Shown here piece by piece: positions 8,589 through 17,914 of a stretch of DNA of 64,000 nucleotides. Source of the stretch: Dokdonella_A sp937902695 (GTDB taxonomy: Bacteria; Pseudomonadota; Gammaproteobacteria; Xanthomonadales; Rhodanobacteraceae); assembly GCA_048498135.1 (NCBI GenBank), contig JBEHYO010000001.1:1-64000 (forward strand). The letters are read 5' to 3'. The position numbers and the translations under genes are program-made. The first letter of the stretch is position 1. The number at the start of each line of letters is the position of its first letter. Below the pieces are notes generated by a model, which worked only from the letters and a program-made list of their open reading frames with translations, searched no databases and was not told where the DNA came from.

Positions 8589-10462
8589 GCGGCATCTCCC
8601 ATCGCGGCACGCCGGCGCTGCACGCGCCACCACGCAAACGCCAGTGCGGCCAGCGTCACCAGCAGTGGCATCAGCACGATGTTGACGAGCTTGAGCTTCG
8701 TGCCGAGCGCTTCGATCTCGGTGTCGAGCTGGCGGCGAACCTGGCGCAGCTCCTTGCGGATCTCGACCTTGCGCTTGAGGAAGTTCTCGAGCTCGGACTT
8801 CTGCTCCGGCGAGAGGATCTGCTCCTGATCCTTGCTCTTGGCGCTCTGCAGCTCGGTGAGCTTGTGCTCGGTGTCCTGCAATTCCTTCTGGAGCTCCTCT
8901 TCCTTCGCGCGGAAGCGCTCGTCGGCGCTGCGCCGCAGCGCATCGACCGTCGTGAACGGACGCTGCGACGTGGCGCGGCCGCGGATCGAGATCAGGTCGC
9001 TCGAGCCCGCCATGTTGTCGAGCGCATTGACGGCGAAATCGCCGTTGTTCGCGAACGCGTTCATGACCTTCTGCCCGAAGAACTGACGGATCTGCACCCA
9101 CAGGCGATCGCTCAGGATGTCGGTGTCGGCGACGAGGATGATCTGGCCCTCGTCCTTCGATTCCTTGAGCGCGCCCTCGCCGTTGCGGTCCGGGAACGCC
9201 GTCTTGAACTTGCCGGACAGCCGCGCCGCGATCATCAGGTGCTCGCCGCCCGGCTTGTAGCCGGTGTAGAGCGTGCTCGGATCCTGCAGGAACTTGAGCT
9301 TGTCGCTCGTCGTCGTCGTCGCATCGCCGGTCGTCTGGATCAGCGGCGTGAGCTTCTCGTCCTTGACGTCCTTCGAGAGCTCGAAGTAGCCCGCCGACGA
9401 GACGTTGATCGTCTCGAGGTTCGCGGTCGTCACGTCGTCCTTGTTCAAGTCCTCGGCCGTGAAGCCGAGGATCGCCGGGTGGCGCACCGGTGCCTGGCCT
9501 TCGCCCATGCTGATCGGCAGCGCGCGCTGGCGATCGAGCACGACCTTCTTCGGATCGTATTCGATGCCCCATGCCTTGAAGAGCTTGGGCAGGTCCGACG
9601 AGCGGTCGGCCATCATCGCCGACATCGGGTTCTGCGGATCGGCGCCGGTGGTGTCGAGCTCGGCCTCGGGATCGACGAACACGAGAAGATGGCCGCCGCG
9701 CAGCACGAACTGGTCGATCGCGTATTGCGCGTCGTCCGAGAGCTGCTTGGGATGCACGACGACGAGGACGCTGATGTCCTTGTCGATGGCGGTGAGCTTG
9801 TCGGCGGCGATCGGCTTGATCTCGAAGAGCTGTCCCCACTGCTGCATGATCGCCCACGGCTCGCGCATCTGCCGCGTCTGGGGATCGAAGCCGGCCTGCA
9901 GCGGCAGGCTCGACAGCAGGCCGACGACCGGCTTCTTCGCGACGCTGAGCTCGTGGATCAGCTTGGCGACGTCGTACTCGAGGAACGACTCCTTCTCCGG
10001 ATTGAAGAACGGAATCGTCGACTGCCCGTTCGTCGAGTTGGTGCCGGCGAGGCCGAAGAACACCTTCTCGCCGGCGTTTCCGACCGGCACCGACTGCAGG
10101 CCGAAGCTCGCCGCGCGATCCTCGTCCTCGGAGAACGGCAGCGGATCGACCAGCTCGAGCTTGACCTTGCCGCCCGAGCGCGATGCGATCTCCTCGAGCA
10201 TCTCGCGAACGCGCGTGTAATACGTGCGCAGCTGCGGCAGGTCCTGCGTGCCCTTGTCGGAAAAGTAGAGGTAAAGGTTGATCGGCTCGTCGAGCGAGCC
10301 GACGATCTTCTTCGTGCCGTCCGACAGCGTGTAGAGATGGTTCTGCGTGAGATCGACGCGCGCGCCGCGGAACGCGACGTTGACGAGCAGCATCACGGCG
10401 ACGAACAGCACCGCGATCACGACCAGCGCGGTGCCGGAAAGGGCCTTGCGATTGAGTGTCAT
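8585..10462 (-). CDS. GldG-like ABC system membrane/periplasmic subunit
   Basis: A 625-residue protein with one helix near the N-terminus (residues 10-32), a long periplasmic domain, then a charged coiled coil (about residues 505-590) and a final helix followed by a basic tail. The segment VDLTQNHLYTLSDGTKKI is characteristic of GldG-type proteins, and the VLVVVHPKQLSDDAQYAIDQF region resembles the glutamine-amidotransferase-like fold found in this family. In Bacteroidetes GldA-GldF-GldG is needed for gliding, but homologues occur widely in non-gliding proteobacteria, where the exported substrate is unknown. It lies 13 bases after the permease gene and overlaps the DUF4340 gene, which supports one complex. 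Confidence 0.85.
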   Translation of the reverse strand: MTLNRKALSGTALVVIAVLFVAVMLLVNVAFRGARVDLTQNHLYTLSDGTKKIVGSLDEPINLYLYFSDKGTQDLPQLRTYYTRVREMLEEIASRSGGKVKLELVDPLPFSEDEDRAASFGLQSVPVGNAGEKVFFGLAGTNSTNGQSTIPFFNPEKESFLEYDVAKLIHELSVAKKPVVGLLSSLPLQAGFDPQTRQMREPWAIMQQWGQLFEIKPIAADKLTAIDKDISVLVVVHPKQLSDDAQYAIDQFVLRGGHLLVFVDPEAELDTTGADPQNPMSAMMADRSSDLPKLFKAWGIEYDPKKVVLDRQRALPISMGEGQAPVRHPAILGFTAEDLNKDDVTTANLETINVSSAGYFELSKDVKDEKLTPLIQTTGDATTTTSDKLKFLQDPSTLYTGYKPGGEHLMIAARLSGKFKTAFPDRNGEGALKESKDEGQIILVADTDILSDRLWVQIRQFFGQKVMNAFANNGDFAVNALDNMAGSSDLISIRGRATSQRPFTTVDALRRSADERFRAKEEELQKELQDTEHKLTELQSAKSKDQEQILSPEQKSELENFLKRKVEIRKELRQVRRQLDTEIEALGTKLKLVNIVLMPLLVTLAALAFAWWRVQRRRAAMGDAA

Positions 10463-10475
10463 GTTGCGTCGCTCC

Positions 10476-11210
10476 TCAGGCCGCTTTCTTGTAGTCGATG
10501 ACGACCGCGTTCGCGTAAAGCCAGGCGCCGATCATCAGCAGGAAATAGATCAGGTCGCGAAGGTCGATCACGCCCTTCGAGATCGACGTGAAGTGCGTCA
10601 GGAACGAAAGCCCTGCGACCGCATCGACGATGCCCTGCGGCGCGATCGCGCGGAACGCGTCGAGCACGAGCGGGAAACCCGCGAGCAGCAGCAGGAAGCA
10701 GATCACGACCGTCAGGATGAACGCGACGACCTGGTTCCGCGTCGTCGCCGAGATGCACGAGCCGATCGCGAGGAACGCGCCCGCCATCAGGAGCGAGCCG
10801 ACATAGCTCGCGAAAATGACGCCGTTGTCGGGGCTGCCGAGGTAATTGACCGTGATCCAGATCGGAAACGTCAGCACCAGCGCGATCGCGATGAACGCCC
10901 ACGCGGCGAGGAACTTGCCGAGCACCGCCTGCCACATCGTGACCGGCAACGTCAGCAGGAGCTCGATCGTGCCGCTCTTGCGCTCCTCGGCCCAGAGCCG
11001 CATCGACACGGCGGGCACGAGGAAGAGGTAGAGCCACGGATGGAAATTGAAGAACGGCTGCAGGTCGGCCTGGCCGCGCTCGTAGAAATTGCCGAGGTAG
11101 AACGTGAACGCGCCGGAGAGGATCAGGAAGATGACGATGAAGACATACGCGACCGGCGTCGCGAAATAGCTCTTCAACTCGCGCTTGAAGACCGTGACGA
11201 CGCCGCTCAT
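10476..11210 (-). CDS. ABC transporter permease (GldF-like, ABC-2 type)
   Basis: A 244-residue integral membrane protein with six helices and the ABC-2 permease plan: a short cytoplasmic N-terminus (VVTVFKRELKSYFATP), the RLWAEERKSGTIELLLTLPVT coupling-helix block typical of GldF/NosY-like permeases, and a C-terminal pair of helices. Its start overlaps the stop of the ATPase gene (ATGA at 11207-11210), so subunit ratios are probably set by coupled translation. With the ATPase it would form the transport core, to which the GldG-like and DUF4340 proteins attach. The substrate is unknown; the mechanism could equally be force transmission across the membrane rather than transport. Confidence 0.92.
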   Translation of the reverse strand: MSGVVTVFKRELKSYFATPVAYVFIVIFLILSGAFTFYLGNFYERGQADLQPFFNFHPWLYLFLVPAVSMRLWAEERKSGTIELLLTLPVTMWQAVLGKFLAAWAFIAIALVLTFPIWITVNYLGSPDNGVIFASYVGSLLMAGAFLAIGSCISATTRNQVVAFILTVVICFLLLLAGFPLVLDAFRAIAPQGIVDAVAGLSFLTHFTSISKGVIDLRDLIYFLLMIGAWLYANAVVIDYKKAA

Positions 11211-12148
11211 GTGCGTGCCTCCTTGCCGGCCGCGCTCTGCGTGACGGTGCGGAATACCTCGTCGAGCCGTCCGCCTTCGAGGGCGAGCTCGCGCACCGCT
11301 ACGCCCTGCCCTTTCAACGCGTCGCTGACTGCGACGAAGATCGAACGGCCGGGTTTCGGGAACGCGGTGATGCGGCCGTCCTGCGGATCGACCTCGATCG
11401 CGGCGACGTCGGCGACGCGGGCGAGCGCTTCCTTCGCCGCCGTCACGTTCTCGGCGGTGAGCGAAACCGCCTGGTAATACCGCGAGCGCGCTTCGAGCTC
11501 GGCCGGCGTCGCGTCGGCGAGGATGCGACCCGCCGCGATGATGATCGCCCGCGTGCAGACCGCGTGGACTTCCTCCAGCAGGTGCGTCGAGACGATGATG
11601 GTCTTGTCGTGCGACATCGCGTTGATCAGCGTGCGTACCTCGTGCTTCTGGTTCGGATCGAGGCCGTCGGTCGGCTCGTCGAGGATCAGCACGGCCGGAT
11701 CGTGCAGGATCGCCTGAGCCAGCCCGACGCGGCGCTTGAAGCCTTTCGACAACGTATCGATCGGCTGCTCGAGGACGCGCTCGAGATGCAGCCGGCCGAT
11801 CGCGTCGTCGATGCGCTTTTCGCGAAGGTCGCCCGCAAGCCCGCGGACGTCGGCGATGAACTCGAGGAACTCATGCACGGTCATCTCGCCGTAGCTCGGC
11901 GCGCCCTCGGGGAGATATCCGAGTACGCGCTTGGCTTCGAGCGGATGCTTCTCGATGTCGAAGCCGCCGACCGACGCGGAGCCCGATGTCGGCGCGAGAA
12001 AGCCCGCCAGCATCTTCATCGTCGTCGATTTGCCGGCGCCGTTCGGGCCGAGGAAGCCGAGCACCTGTCCCGGCTCGACCTTGAAGCTGATGCCGTCGAC
12101 GGCGACGAGGTCGCCATAGCGTTTCACGAGTTGTCGGGTTTCTATCAT
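11207..12148 (-). CDS. ABC transporter ATP-binding protein (GldA-like)
   Basis: A 313-residue ATPase. Walker A GPNGAGKST is at 34-42, the ABC signature is the variant LSKGFKRR at 133-140 (also usual in ABC-2 and GldA ATPases), and Walker B LILDEPTDGLDP begins near 154. A switch His follows in STHLLEE. The last 90 residues form the extra C-terminal domain seen in ABC-2 ATPases (FPKPGRSIFVAVSDAL). It is the first gene of the four-gene operon ending at 7380; the 197-base gap upstream must hold its promoter, although no strong -35/-10 pair stands out. The family is certain and the transported substrate unknown. Confidence 0.94.
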   Translation of the reverse strand: MIETRQLVKRYGDLVAVDGISFKVEPGQVLGFLGPNGAGKSTTMKMLAGFLAPTSGSASVGGFDIEKHPLEAKRVLGYLPEGAPSYGEMTVHEFLEFIADVRGLAGDLREKRIDDAIGRLHLERVLEQPIDTLSKGFKRRVGLAQAILHDPAVLILDEPTDGLDPNQKHEVRTLINAMSHDKTIIVSTHLLEEVHAVCTRAIIIAAGRILADATPAELEARSRYYQAVSLTAENVTAAKEALARVADVAAIEVDPQDGRITAFPKPGRSIFVAVSDALKGQGVAVRELALEGGRLDEVFRTVTQSAAGKEART

Positions 12149-12345
12149 GGGGCGGTTCACCGTGATAAAGAAAACAGGCCTGCACGCACGCGGCAACCAA
12201 GCCCCGCAATGCGCGGTGGGGTATTCAAAGTGCACCCGGAAGTCCGCGACGTCCGGCTGCGGCGCGAAGCGGCAGCCGCCTCCCGGCGGACAGAACACGA
12301 GCGCAGCGGAAGATACCGCAAGATCCGCGAAAAGTTCCCGGAACC

Positions 12346-13239
12346 TCAGCGGCCGGGCGGATCCGGCGCGCCGTCGGCCGCGTCCGGCGGCGCGGATTCC
12401 GGCAGTTGCAGCGCCGCGACGTCGAGCGGCGCCGGATAGCGGCGACCCGCGCGCAGCGGCCGGAAGCACGGCGCCTCGGCGTAGAAATCGGCCGATTTCG
12501 AACGCGCGTTCCAGACGCCGGCGAGCGGCAGCGGACGGAGCTCCTGCGGATCGGCGAGGAGGCGCCCCGCCGCGATGCCCTCGGCGACGACACGCTCGGC
12601 CTCGGGCCATGCGGCGATCAGCGCGTCGCGGCTGCGCGCTCCGATGTCGTCGCGAGCGACGCGCACGACGAGCGCCTTCGCCACCGGATACTCGCGATGG
12701 GCCAGCGCATGATCGAACAGCGCGTGGCCGATCGGCGTGACCGCCATGGTCGATCCCCACGCAGCGTGCGCATCGAGGAACAGCGCGCGCCAGTCGTGCG
12801 CGTCCCACGCGTCGAGCGGCGCCGCCGCGGCGGCCCAGACGATCGCGCCCGCTTCGTCGAAATGGGTCAGCGCGCACTGCCCGCGCGTGCGCTGCTTGGG
12901 CCCGACGCGCGCGATGTCGGCGACCTGCCGCGCGTTCATCGCGCGCTTCAGCGCGGGGTGGCGCAGCCAGATCAGCGCGTTGAAGAGATCGTGCGTCGAG
13001 CCTTCGCGCGTCGCGACGATGCCATCGCGCGCGATGCGCTCCTCGTAGTGCATGCCGTCCGCCAGCAGCGCATCCGTTTGCGCGACGAAGCGGATCGCAT
13101 CGCCGGGAGCGGCGTCCTGCTCGCGAGCGAGTCGATTGAGGTCATCGATCGAGCCATCGCAGGCGAGCGGCTGCAGCGCGGCGAACATCGGCTGCAGCGC
13201 CCGCAGGGCGGGATCGTCAGCGCGCAACCGCATCGCCAT
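12346..13239 (-). CDS. DUF3025 domain protein
   Basis: A 297-residue soluble protein with no signal peptide or membrane helix. The block STHDLFNALIWLRHPALKRAMNARQ is characteristic of DUF3025, a family of unknown function common in beta- and gammaproteobacteria. Several His residues (THDLFNALIW, GHALFDHALAH) could bind a metal, but no known catalytic motif is apparent. The start at 13239 lies 23 bases inside the end of the acyltransferase gene; a second Met two codons later is equally possible. The C-terminus is Pro/Ala-rich and probably disordered. It follows rimO and the acyltransferase on the same strand and is likely co-transcribed with them. Confidence 0.85.
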   Translation of the reverse strand: MAMRLRADDPALRALQPMFAALQPLACDGSIDDLNRLAREQDAAPGDAIRFVAQTDALLADGMHYEERIARDGIVATREGSTHDLFNALIWLRHPALKRAMNARQVADIARVGPKQRTRGQCALTHFDEAGAIVWAAAAAPLDAWDAHDWRALFLDAHAAWGSTMAVTPIGHALFDHALAHREYPVAKALVVRVARDDIGARSRDALIAAWPEAERVVAEGIAAGRLLADPQELRPLPLAGVWNARSKSADFYAEAPCFRPLRAGRRYPAPLDVAALQLPESAPPDAADGAPDPPGR

Positions 13240-14344
13240 CCGCCGCGTCCGGCGCCGGGCGCGACTGCTTGAGGCGCAACGCCGGCCGCTCGATGCAGAG
13301 CCACGACGCCGCCGCGACGGCGAGCGCGATCGGCGTGGCGATTGCGAACAGCACGAACGGCGCCGTCACGTGCCCGACCGCGACGATCGCCTGCTGCAGC
13401 GGAAATGCCCAGAGATACGTGCCGTAGGACAGGTCGAGCCCGGCCGGAACCGACGGCAGCTTCGGCACGTAGGCGAACCAGAACACGAAGTAGACGACCG
13501 CGAGCCACATCAGCGGCGTCTCGCGCGCGGCCAGCGCAACGAGCGCGAGCGCGAGCATGATCGCGCTCGACACCGGCACGTGCCGCCGCAGCAGGCACGC
13601 GATGCTGCCGGCGCCGAAGCACGCGCCGAGTTGCAGGCCGAGCAGAGCGAGGCTCCGCGGATACGGCCCGCCGCCGTAGCTCGGCCAGACCACGACGATG
13701 GCGATCGCGAGCACGACGAGCGCGCTCGCCAGGCGCGGAAAACGCAGCAGTCCGGCCGCACCGACCGCCGCCACGCAAAGATACATCGCGGCTTCGTACG
13801 GAATCGTCCACAGGGACCCGTTGACGACGCGCGGCACCGGGTTCGATGCGAACACGCCCGGCAAGGTCTGACGCTGCCAGAACAGCGAAAGATTCCGCGA
13901 GAAGTAGTCGAAGGCCGAGCTGCCGCCGTCGGTGCTTGCGAAATAGCCATGGAGCGGCAACGTGCTCAGGATCGGGCCGAGCACGAACGCGGTCACGGCG
14001 ACGACGACCGCGAGCGCGGGCCACAGGCGCAGGAACCTCGCGCGGAGAAATCGTCCGGGATCGGGTTTGCGCTGGTACGACAGCGTGATCAGGAACCCGC
14101 TGATCGTGAAGAACATCGCGACGCCGACGAGATGCGCATGCGTGCGCGGCAAGAGGATATGCATCGGATCGCCGGCAGCGTCGAGGTCGCCGACGAGCAC
14201 GAAACTGTGCCCCAGCACGACGAGCAGCGCCGCGAGGAGACGCAACAGCAGGATGTTGTCGCGACCGTCCTCGATGCAGCGCTCGAGCGAGCGACCGAAC
14301 AGGAACCCGCGCGCTCGGCCGCGCTCAGACCACGCGGCGCGCAA
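13217..14344 (-). CDS. Acyltransferase 3 family membrane protein
   Basis: An integral-membrane acyltransferase of the OafA/NodX type, which O-acylates lipid-linked or surface sugars. Ten or so hydrophobic segments are visible. The family's early block NILLLRLLAALLVVLGHS carries the catalytic His (in LGHS), and R-rich motifs (FLRARFLRLWPAL) lie between helices 2 and 3. It ends with a 30-residue cytoplasmic tail. No ATG precedes the first helix in frame. I chose the TTG at 14344, overlapping the end of rimO by 20 bases, which makes 375 residues; the start is uncertain. The acyl acceptor is not predictable from the sequence. Confidence 0.82.
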   Translation of the reverse strand: MRAAWSERGRARGFLFGRSLERCIEDGRDNILLLRLLAALLVVLGHSFVLVGDLDAAGDPMHILLPRTHAHLVGVAMFFTISGFLITLSYQRKPDPGRFLRARFLRLWPALAVVVAVTAFVLGPILSTLPLHGYFASTDGGSSAFDYFSRNLSLFWQRQTLPGVFASNPVPRVVNGSLWTIPYEAAMYLCVAAVGAAGLLRFPRLASALVVLAIAIVVVWPSYGGGPYPRSLALLGLQLGACFGAGSIACLLRRHVPVSSAIMLALALVALAARETPLMWLAVVYFVFWFAYVPKLPSVPAGLDLSYGTYLWAFPLQQAIVAVGHVTAPFVLFAIATPIALAVAAASWLCIERPALRLKQSRPAPDAADGDAVAR

Positions 14345-15644
14345 TGAGATCGTGCTCGTCGGCGTGGATGACCGTGACGTCGGCGAACTGGCCGGGCTTG
14401 AGCGTCTGGCCGTCGTCGATGCGCACGATCCCGTCGATCTCCGGCGCGTCGGCCTTCGAGCGCGCGATCGCGCCGTCGGCATCGACTTCGTCGACGATGA
14501 CGGTCTGGCGCGTGCCGATCTTGCGCTCCAGCCGCGCGGCGGAAATGTCGGCCTGGACCTGCATGAAGCGCTCGAGGCGTTCCTGCTGCAGCGCTTCGGG
14601 CACCGGATTCGGCAATGCGTTCGCCTTCGCGCCGTCGACCGGCGAATACGCGAACGCGCCGACACGATCGAGCTCGGCTTCGCGAAGGAAATCGAGGAGC
14701 TCATCGAACTCGGCCTCGGTCTCGCCCGGAAAGCCGACGATGAACGTCGAGCGGAGCGTGAGATCGGGACACGCCTCGCGCCACGCGCGGACGCGGCTCA
14801 GCACCTTGTCGACCGCGCCCGGCCGCTTCATCAGCTTCAGGATGCGCGGGCTCGCGTGCTGGAACGGAATGTCGAGGTACGGAAGGATCCCGCCGTCCGC
14901 CATCAGCGGGATCACGTCGTCGACGTGCGGATACGGATAGACGTAATGGAGCCGCACCCAGACGCCGAGCTCGGCGAGCCCCTTGCAGAGGCCCGTCATG
15001 CGCGTCTCGTACGCATTGCCGCGCCACTCGCGCGAGGCGTACTTCATGTCGACGCCGTACGCGCTCGTGTCCTGCGAGACGACGAGCAATTCCCTGACGC
15101 CGCCCTTGACGAGCTTCTCGGCTTCGATCAGCACCTCGTCGACCGGCCGCGACACGAGGTCGCCGCGCATCGACGGAATGATGCAGAACGTGCAACGGTG
15201 ATTGCAGCCCTCGGAGATCTTGAGGTATGCGTAGTGCTTGGGCGTGAGCTTGATGCCTTGCGGCGGCACCAGATCGAGAAACGGGTCGTGCCTCGGCGGC
15301 AGCGCCGCGTGCACGGCGTTCATGACGCTCGCATAGTCCTGCGGACCGGAGATCGAAAGCACATCCGGGTGCGCCGCGCGAATCACCTCGGCGCGCTTGC
15401 CGAGGCAGCCCGTGACGATGACCTTGCCGTTTTCCTCGAGCGCCTCGCCGATCGCGTCGAGCGACTCGGTCACGGCCGCGTCGATGAAGCCGCAGGTGTT
15501 GACGACGACGACGTCGGCCGCGTCATAGCTCGGCACGATGTCGTAGCCCTCGACGCGCAGCTGCGTCAGAATGCGCTCGGAATCTACGAGGGCTTTCGGA
15601 CAGCCGAGGCTGACGAAGCCGACCTTGGGGTTCTGCAGCGACAT
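14325..15644 (-). CDS. rimO: Ribosomal protein S12 methylthiotransferase RimO
   Basis: A radical SAM enzyme that adds a methylthio group to an Asp of ribosomal protein S12. The 439 residues match the family length. The N-terminal [4Fe-4S] ligands are Cys15, Cys51 and Cys80, and the radical SAM cluster is CNHRCTFC with Cys147, Cys151 and Cys154. A C-terminal TRAM domain follows (GTRQTVIVDEVD to the end). The start MSLQNPKVGFVSLGCPKALVDSE is the usual RimO opening, which separates it from MiaB. It is divergent from the diguanylate cyclase gene, with a 149-base gap between them. Confidence 0.96.
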   Translation of the reverse strand: MSLQNPKVGFVSLGCPKALVDSERILTQLRVEGYDIVPSYDAADVVVVNTCGFIDAAVTESLDAIGEALEENGKVIVTGCLGKRAEVIRAAHPDVLSISGPQDYASVMNAVHAALPPRHDPFLDLVPPQGIKLTPKHYAYLKISEGCNHRCTFCIIPSMRGDLVSRPVDEVLIEAEKLVKGGVRELLVVSQDTSAYGVDMKYASREWRGNAYETRMTGLCKGLAELGVWVRLHYVYPYPHVDDVIPLMADGGILPYLDIPFQHASPRILKLMKRPGAVDKVLSRVRAWREACPDLTLRSTFIVGFPGETEAEFDELLDFLREAELDRVGAFAYSPVDGAKANALPNPVPEALQQERLERFMQVQADISAARLERKIGTRQTVIVDEVDADGAIARSKADAPEIDGIVRIDDGQTLKPGQFADVTVIHADEHDLIARRVV

Positions 15645-15793
15645 GGAATCGGGCCGACCGGGGACCCGGTAGTTTACCGTTCGCGGCGCGCCCGGGCATC
15701 GGTACCGCGACCGGGGGCGCGCAACGGCAAAATCGCGCAGAATATTCGCGTCGCCGCGGCACCGGACGTGCCGCCCCGACGGGGGGAATCGGG

Positions 15794-17914
15794 GTGAAGT
15801 CAGCTCACGGGGCTGCGAGACACCGGCTTGGCCGCTGCATGCGGGTGCTTGGCGCCGCGACGCTCGTCGCCGCGACCGCGCACGCCGGATCCGTGCGCGG
15901 CGCGGAGGCCAGTTACCCGCGTGCGATAGCCGCGGCCTCGGCGCTGCGGTTCTCGCAGGCGGCCGCCGACGTGCTGAAGACGCCCACGACGGCCGCGCTC
16001 CTCCATGCAATCGGCGGCGCCGCGGCCGACGGCTGGAGCGTCGTCATTGCCGGCAACGTCTTTTCCGCGATCGGCGCCCTCGGCGCCGCCGACGGCGAGT
16101 GGCGACGCGTCGCCGAGATCGCGCGGCAGCGCCACGATGCGGATCTGCTTGCGACCGCGCTCGCGCAGCGCGTCGAAATCGCGCTCTCGCAAGGCGACTA
16201 CGCACGCTGCGAAACGCTCGCGCTCGAGCTCGCGGGCGTCGCCGGAACGAGCGGCAATCGCGTGCAGGCGGCCTTCGCCGAAGCGAACCTCGGCGTCATC
16301 GAGCGCCGTCGCGGTCATCTCGACGGCGCGCTCCAGCACCAGGAGCGCGCGTTGGACATCTATCGCGCGGCATCCGATCCGTACGGCACCGCGCAATCGC
16401 TGACCAATCTCGCGACGGTCTACCGCGACCGCGGCGATTTCGCCAAGGCGCTCGACATGGCGCTCGAAGCCGTCGTGTTGCGCGAGAAGACCGGCGACAA
16501 GCTCGAGATCGCCTACCGCAACGTCGCGCTTCTCTATCGCGAAATCGAGGATGCGACGACGTCGCGCTCGTACTTCGAGCGTGCACTCGACGTCGCCGCG
16601 AAACGCGGCGCGCCGGCGGCATACTCGCCGGTGATCGGCGCTTATGCGGGACTTCTCAACGATCTCGGCGAGTTTCCGGCGGCGCAGAAGGCGGCCGAGG
16701 AGGCGCTCGCGATCGACGACGCGCTCGGCGATCGCCCGCATCAGGGCCTCGAGCATCTCGAGCTCGGCCGCGCGCTGCTCGGCCAGCACCAGAACGACGA
16801 TGCCGCCGCCGAGCTCGAGATCGCGCTGCAGCTCGGCCGCGAGATCGGCCAGCGCGAAACCGTGGCGCGCGCGCTGCTCGACCTCGCCGCGATCGCGCTG
16901 CTCGAGCACGATCGCCTGCGCGCACACGGCCTACTCGACGAGGCGATCGCCGGCCTCGAAGCGGCGCGCCTGCGCCCGCAGCTCGCGCTCGCGTACGCCT
17001 CGCGCGAACAGCTCGCCCGCGCCGAGCACGACGACGCCGATGCGCTCCGCTTCGCGCACAAGTACGCCGCCGAGCGCGAAGAGCAGCTCGGCATCCGCGC
17101 GAGCCGCCAGCTTGGCGCGCTTGAAACGCGGCATGCCCGCGCCGAAGCCGAGGCACGCGTCGCGCTGCTGTCGAAGGACAATGAGCTCAAGGAGGCGCTG
17201 CTCGCCAAGCAGAGCCTCCAGCGTCGCATCGGACTCGTCGCGATGGCGAGCCTCGTCGCCCTGCTGCTGCTGATGCTGTGGCGCTTCGTCGGCGTCAACC
17301 GGTTGAACCATGCGCTGGCGCGCCGCAACACCGAGATCGAACGCCAGCGCGTCGCCCTCGCCGGCGCGAACGACAAGCTCGAGCAGCAGGCGATCGAGCT
17401 TTACCAGTCGGCGATCACCGACTCGATGACCGGCGTCGCGAACCGTGCGCACAGCCTGCGCGTGCTCTCGCGCGAGATCGAGGACTGCGCGCGCGACGGC
17501 CGCGAGCTTGCGCTGCTGCTGATCGACTTCGACCACTTCAAGCAGATCAACGACGCGCACGGGCATCTTTTCGGCGATGGCGTCCTCGTCGCCGGCGTCG
17601 AGGCGATGCGCCGCTGCCTTCGCGCGGGCGACCTGCTCGGCCGCATCGGCGGCGAGGAGTTCGTCGCGATCGTCACGGACCGCGACCCGGACGCGGTGAT
17701 CGCGCTCGCCGAGCGATTGCGTACGCGCGTCGCCGAGAAGCTCGGCGAGCAGTGCCCCGAGCTTCGCGACGCGGCGACGGTCAGCATAGGCGTTGCGCGG
17801 CTCGCGCAGCTCGAGACGCCGGCGCGCATCGAGGCGTTGCTCGAGGCGGCGGACAAGGCGTTGTATGCGGCCAAGTCGGGTGGGCGGAATCGCGTGCAGC
17901 GGTATGCGGCGTAG
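15794..17914 (+). CDS. Diguanylate cyclase with periplasmic TPR repeats (GGDEF)
   Basis: Makes cyclic di-GMP. The 706 residues comprise a signal or anchor segment, a long TPR-rich sensor region (about 60-470; repeats such as GDFAKALDMALEAVVLREKTGD), one transmembrane helix at about 477-497, a short coiled coil and a C-terminal GGDEF domain. The catalytic motif is GGEEF at 619-623, and an inhibitory I-site RAGD sits at 610-613, five residues upstream as expected. The enzyme should therefore be active and product-inhibited. The start used is GTG at 15794; an ATG at 15839 is possible but has no ribosome-binding site. No EAL domain is present. The TPR region probably senses a periplasmic protein or peptide, which is inference. 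Confidence 0.93.
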   Translation: MKSAHGAARHRLGRCMRVLGAATLVAATAHAGSVRGAEASYPRAIAAASALRFSQAAADVLKTPTTAALLHAIGGAAADGWSVVIAGNVFSAIGALGAADGEWRRVAEIARQRHDADLLATALAQRVEIALSQGDYARCETLALELAGVAGTSGNRVQAAFAEANLGVIERRRGHLDGALQHQERALDIYRAASDPYGTAQSLTNLATVYRDRGDFAKALDMALEAVVLREKTGDKLEIAYRNVALLYREIEDATTSRSYFERALDVAAKRGAPAAYSPVIGAYAGLLNDLGEFPAAQKAAEEALAIDDALGDRPHQGLEHLELGRALLGQHQNDDAAAELEIALQLGREIGQRETVARALLDLAAIALLEHDRLRAHGLLDEAIAGLEAARLRPQLALAYASREQLARAEHDDADALRFAHKYAAEREEQLGIRASRQLGALETRHARAEAEARVALLSKDNELKEALLAKQSLQRRIGLVAMASLVALLLLMLWRFVGVNRLNHALARRNTEIERQRVALAGANDKLEQQAIELYQSAITDSMTGVANRAHSLRVLSREIEDCARDGRELALLLIDFDHFKQINDAHGHLFGDGVLVAGVEAMRRCLRAGDLLGRIGGEEFVAIVTDRDPDAVIALAERLRTRVAEKLGEQCPELRDAATVSIGVARLAQLETPARIEALLEAADKALYAAKSGGRNRVQRYAA

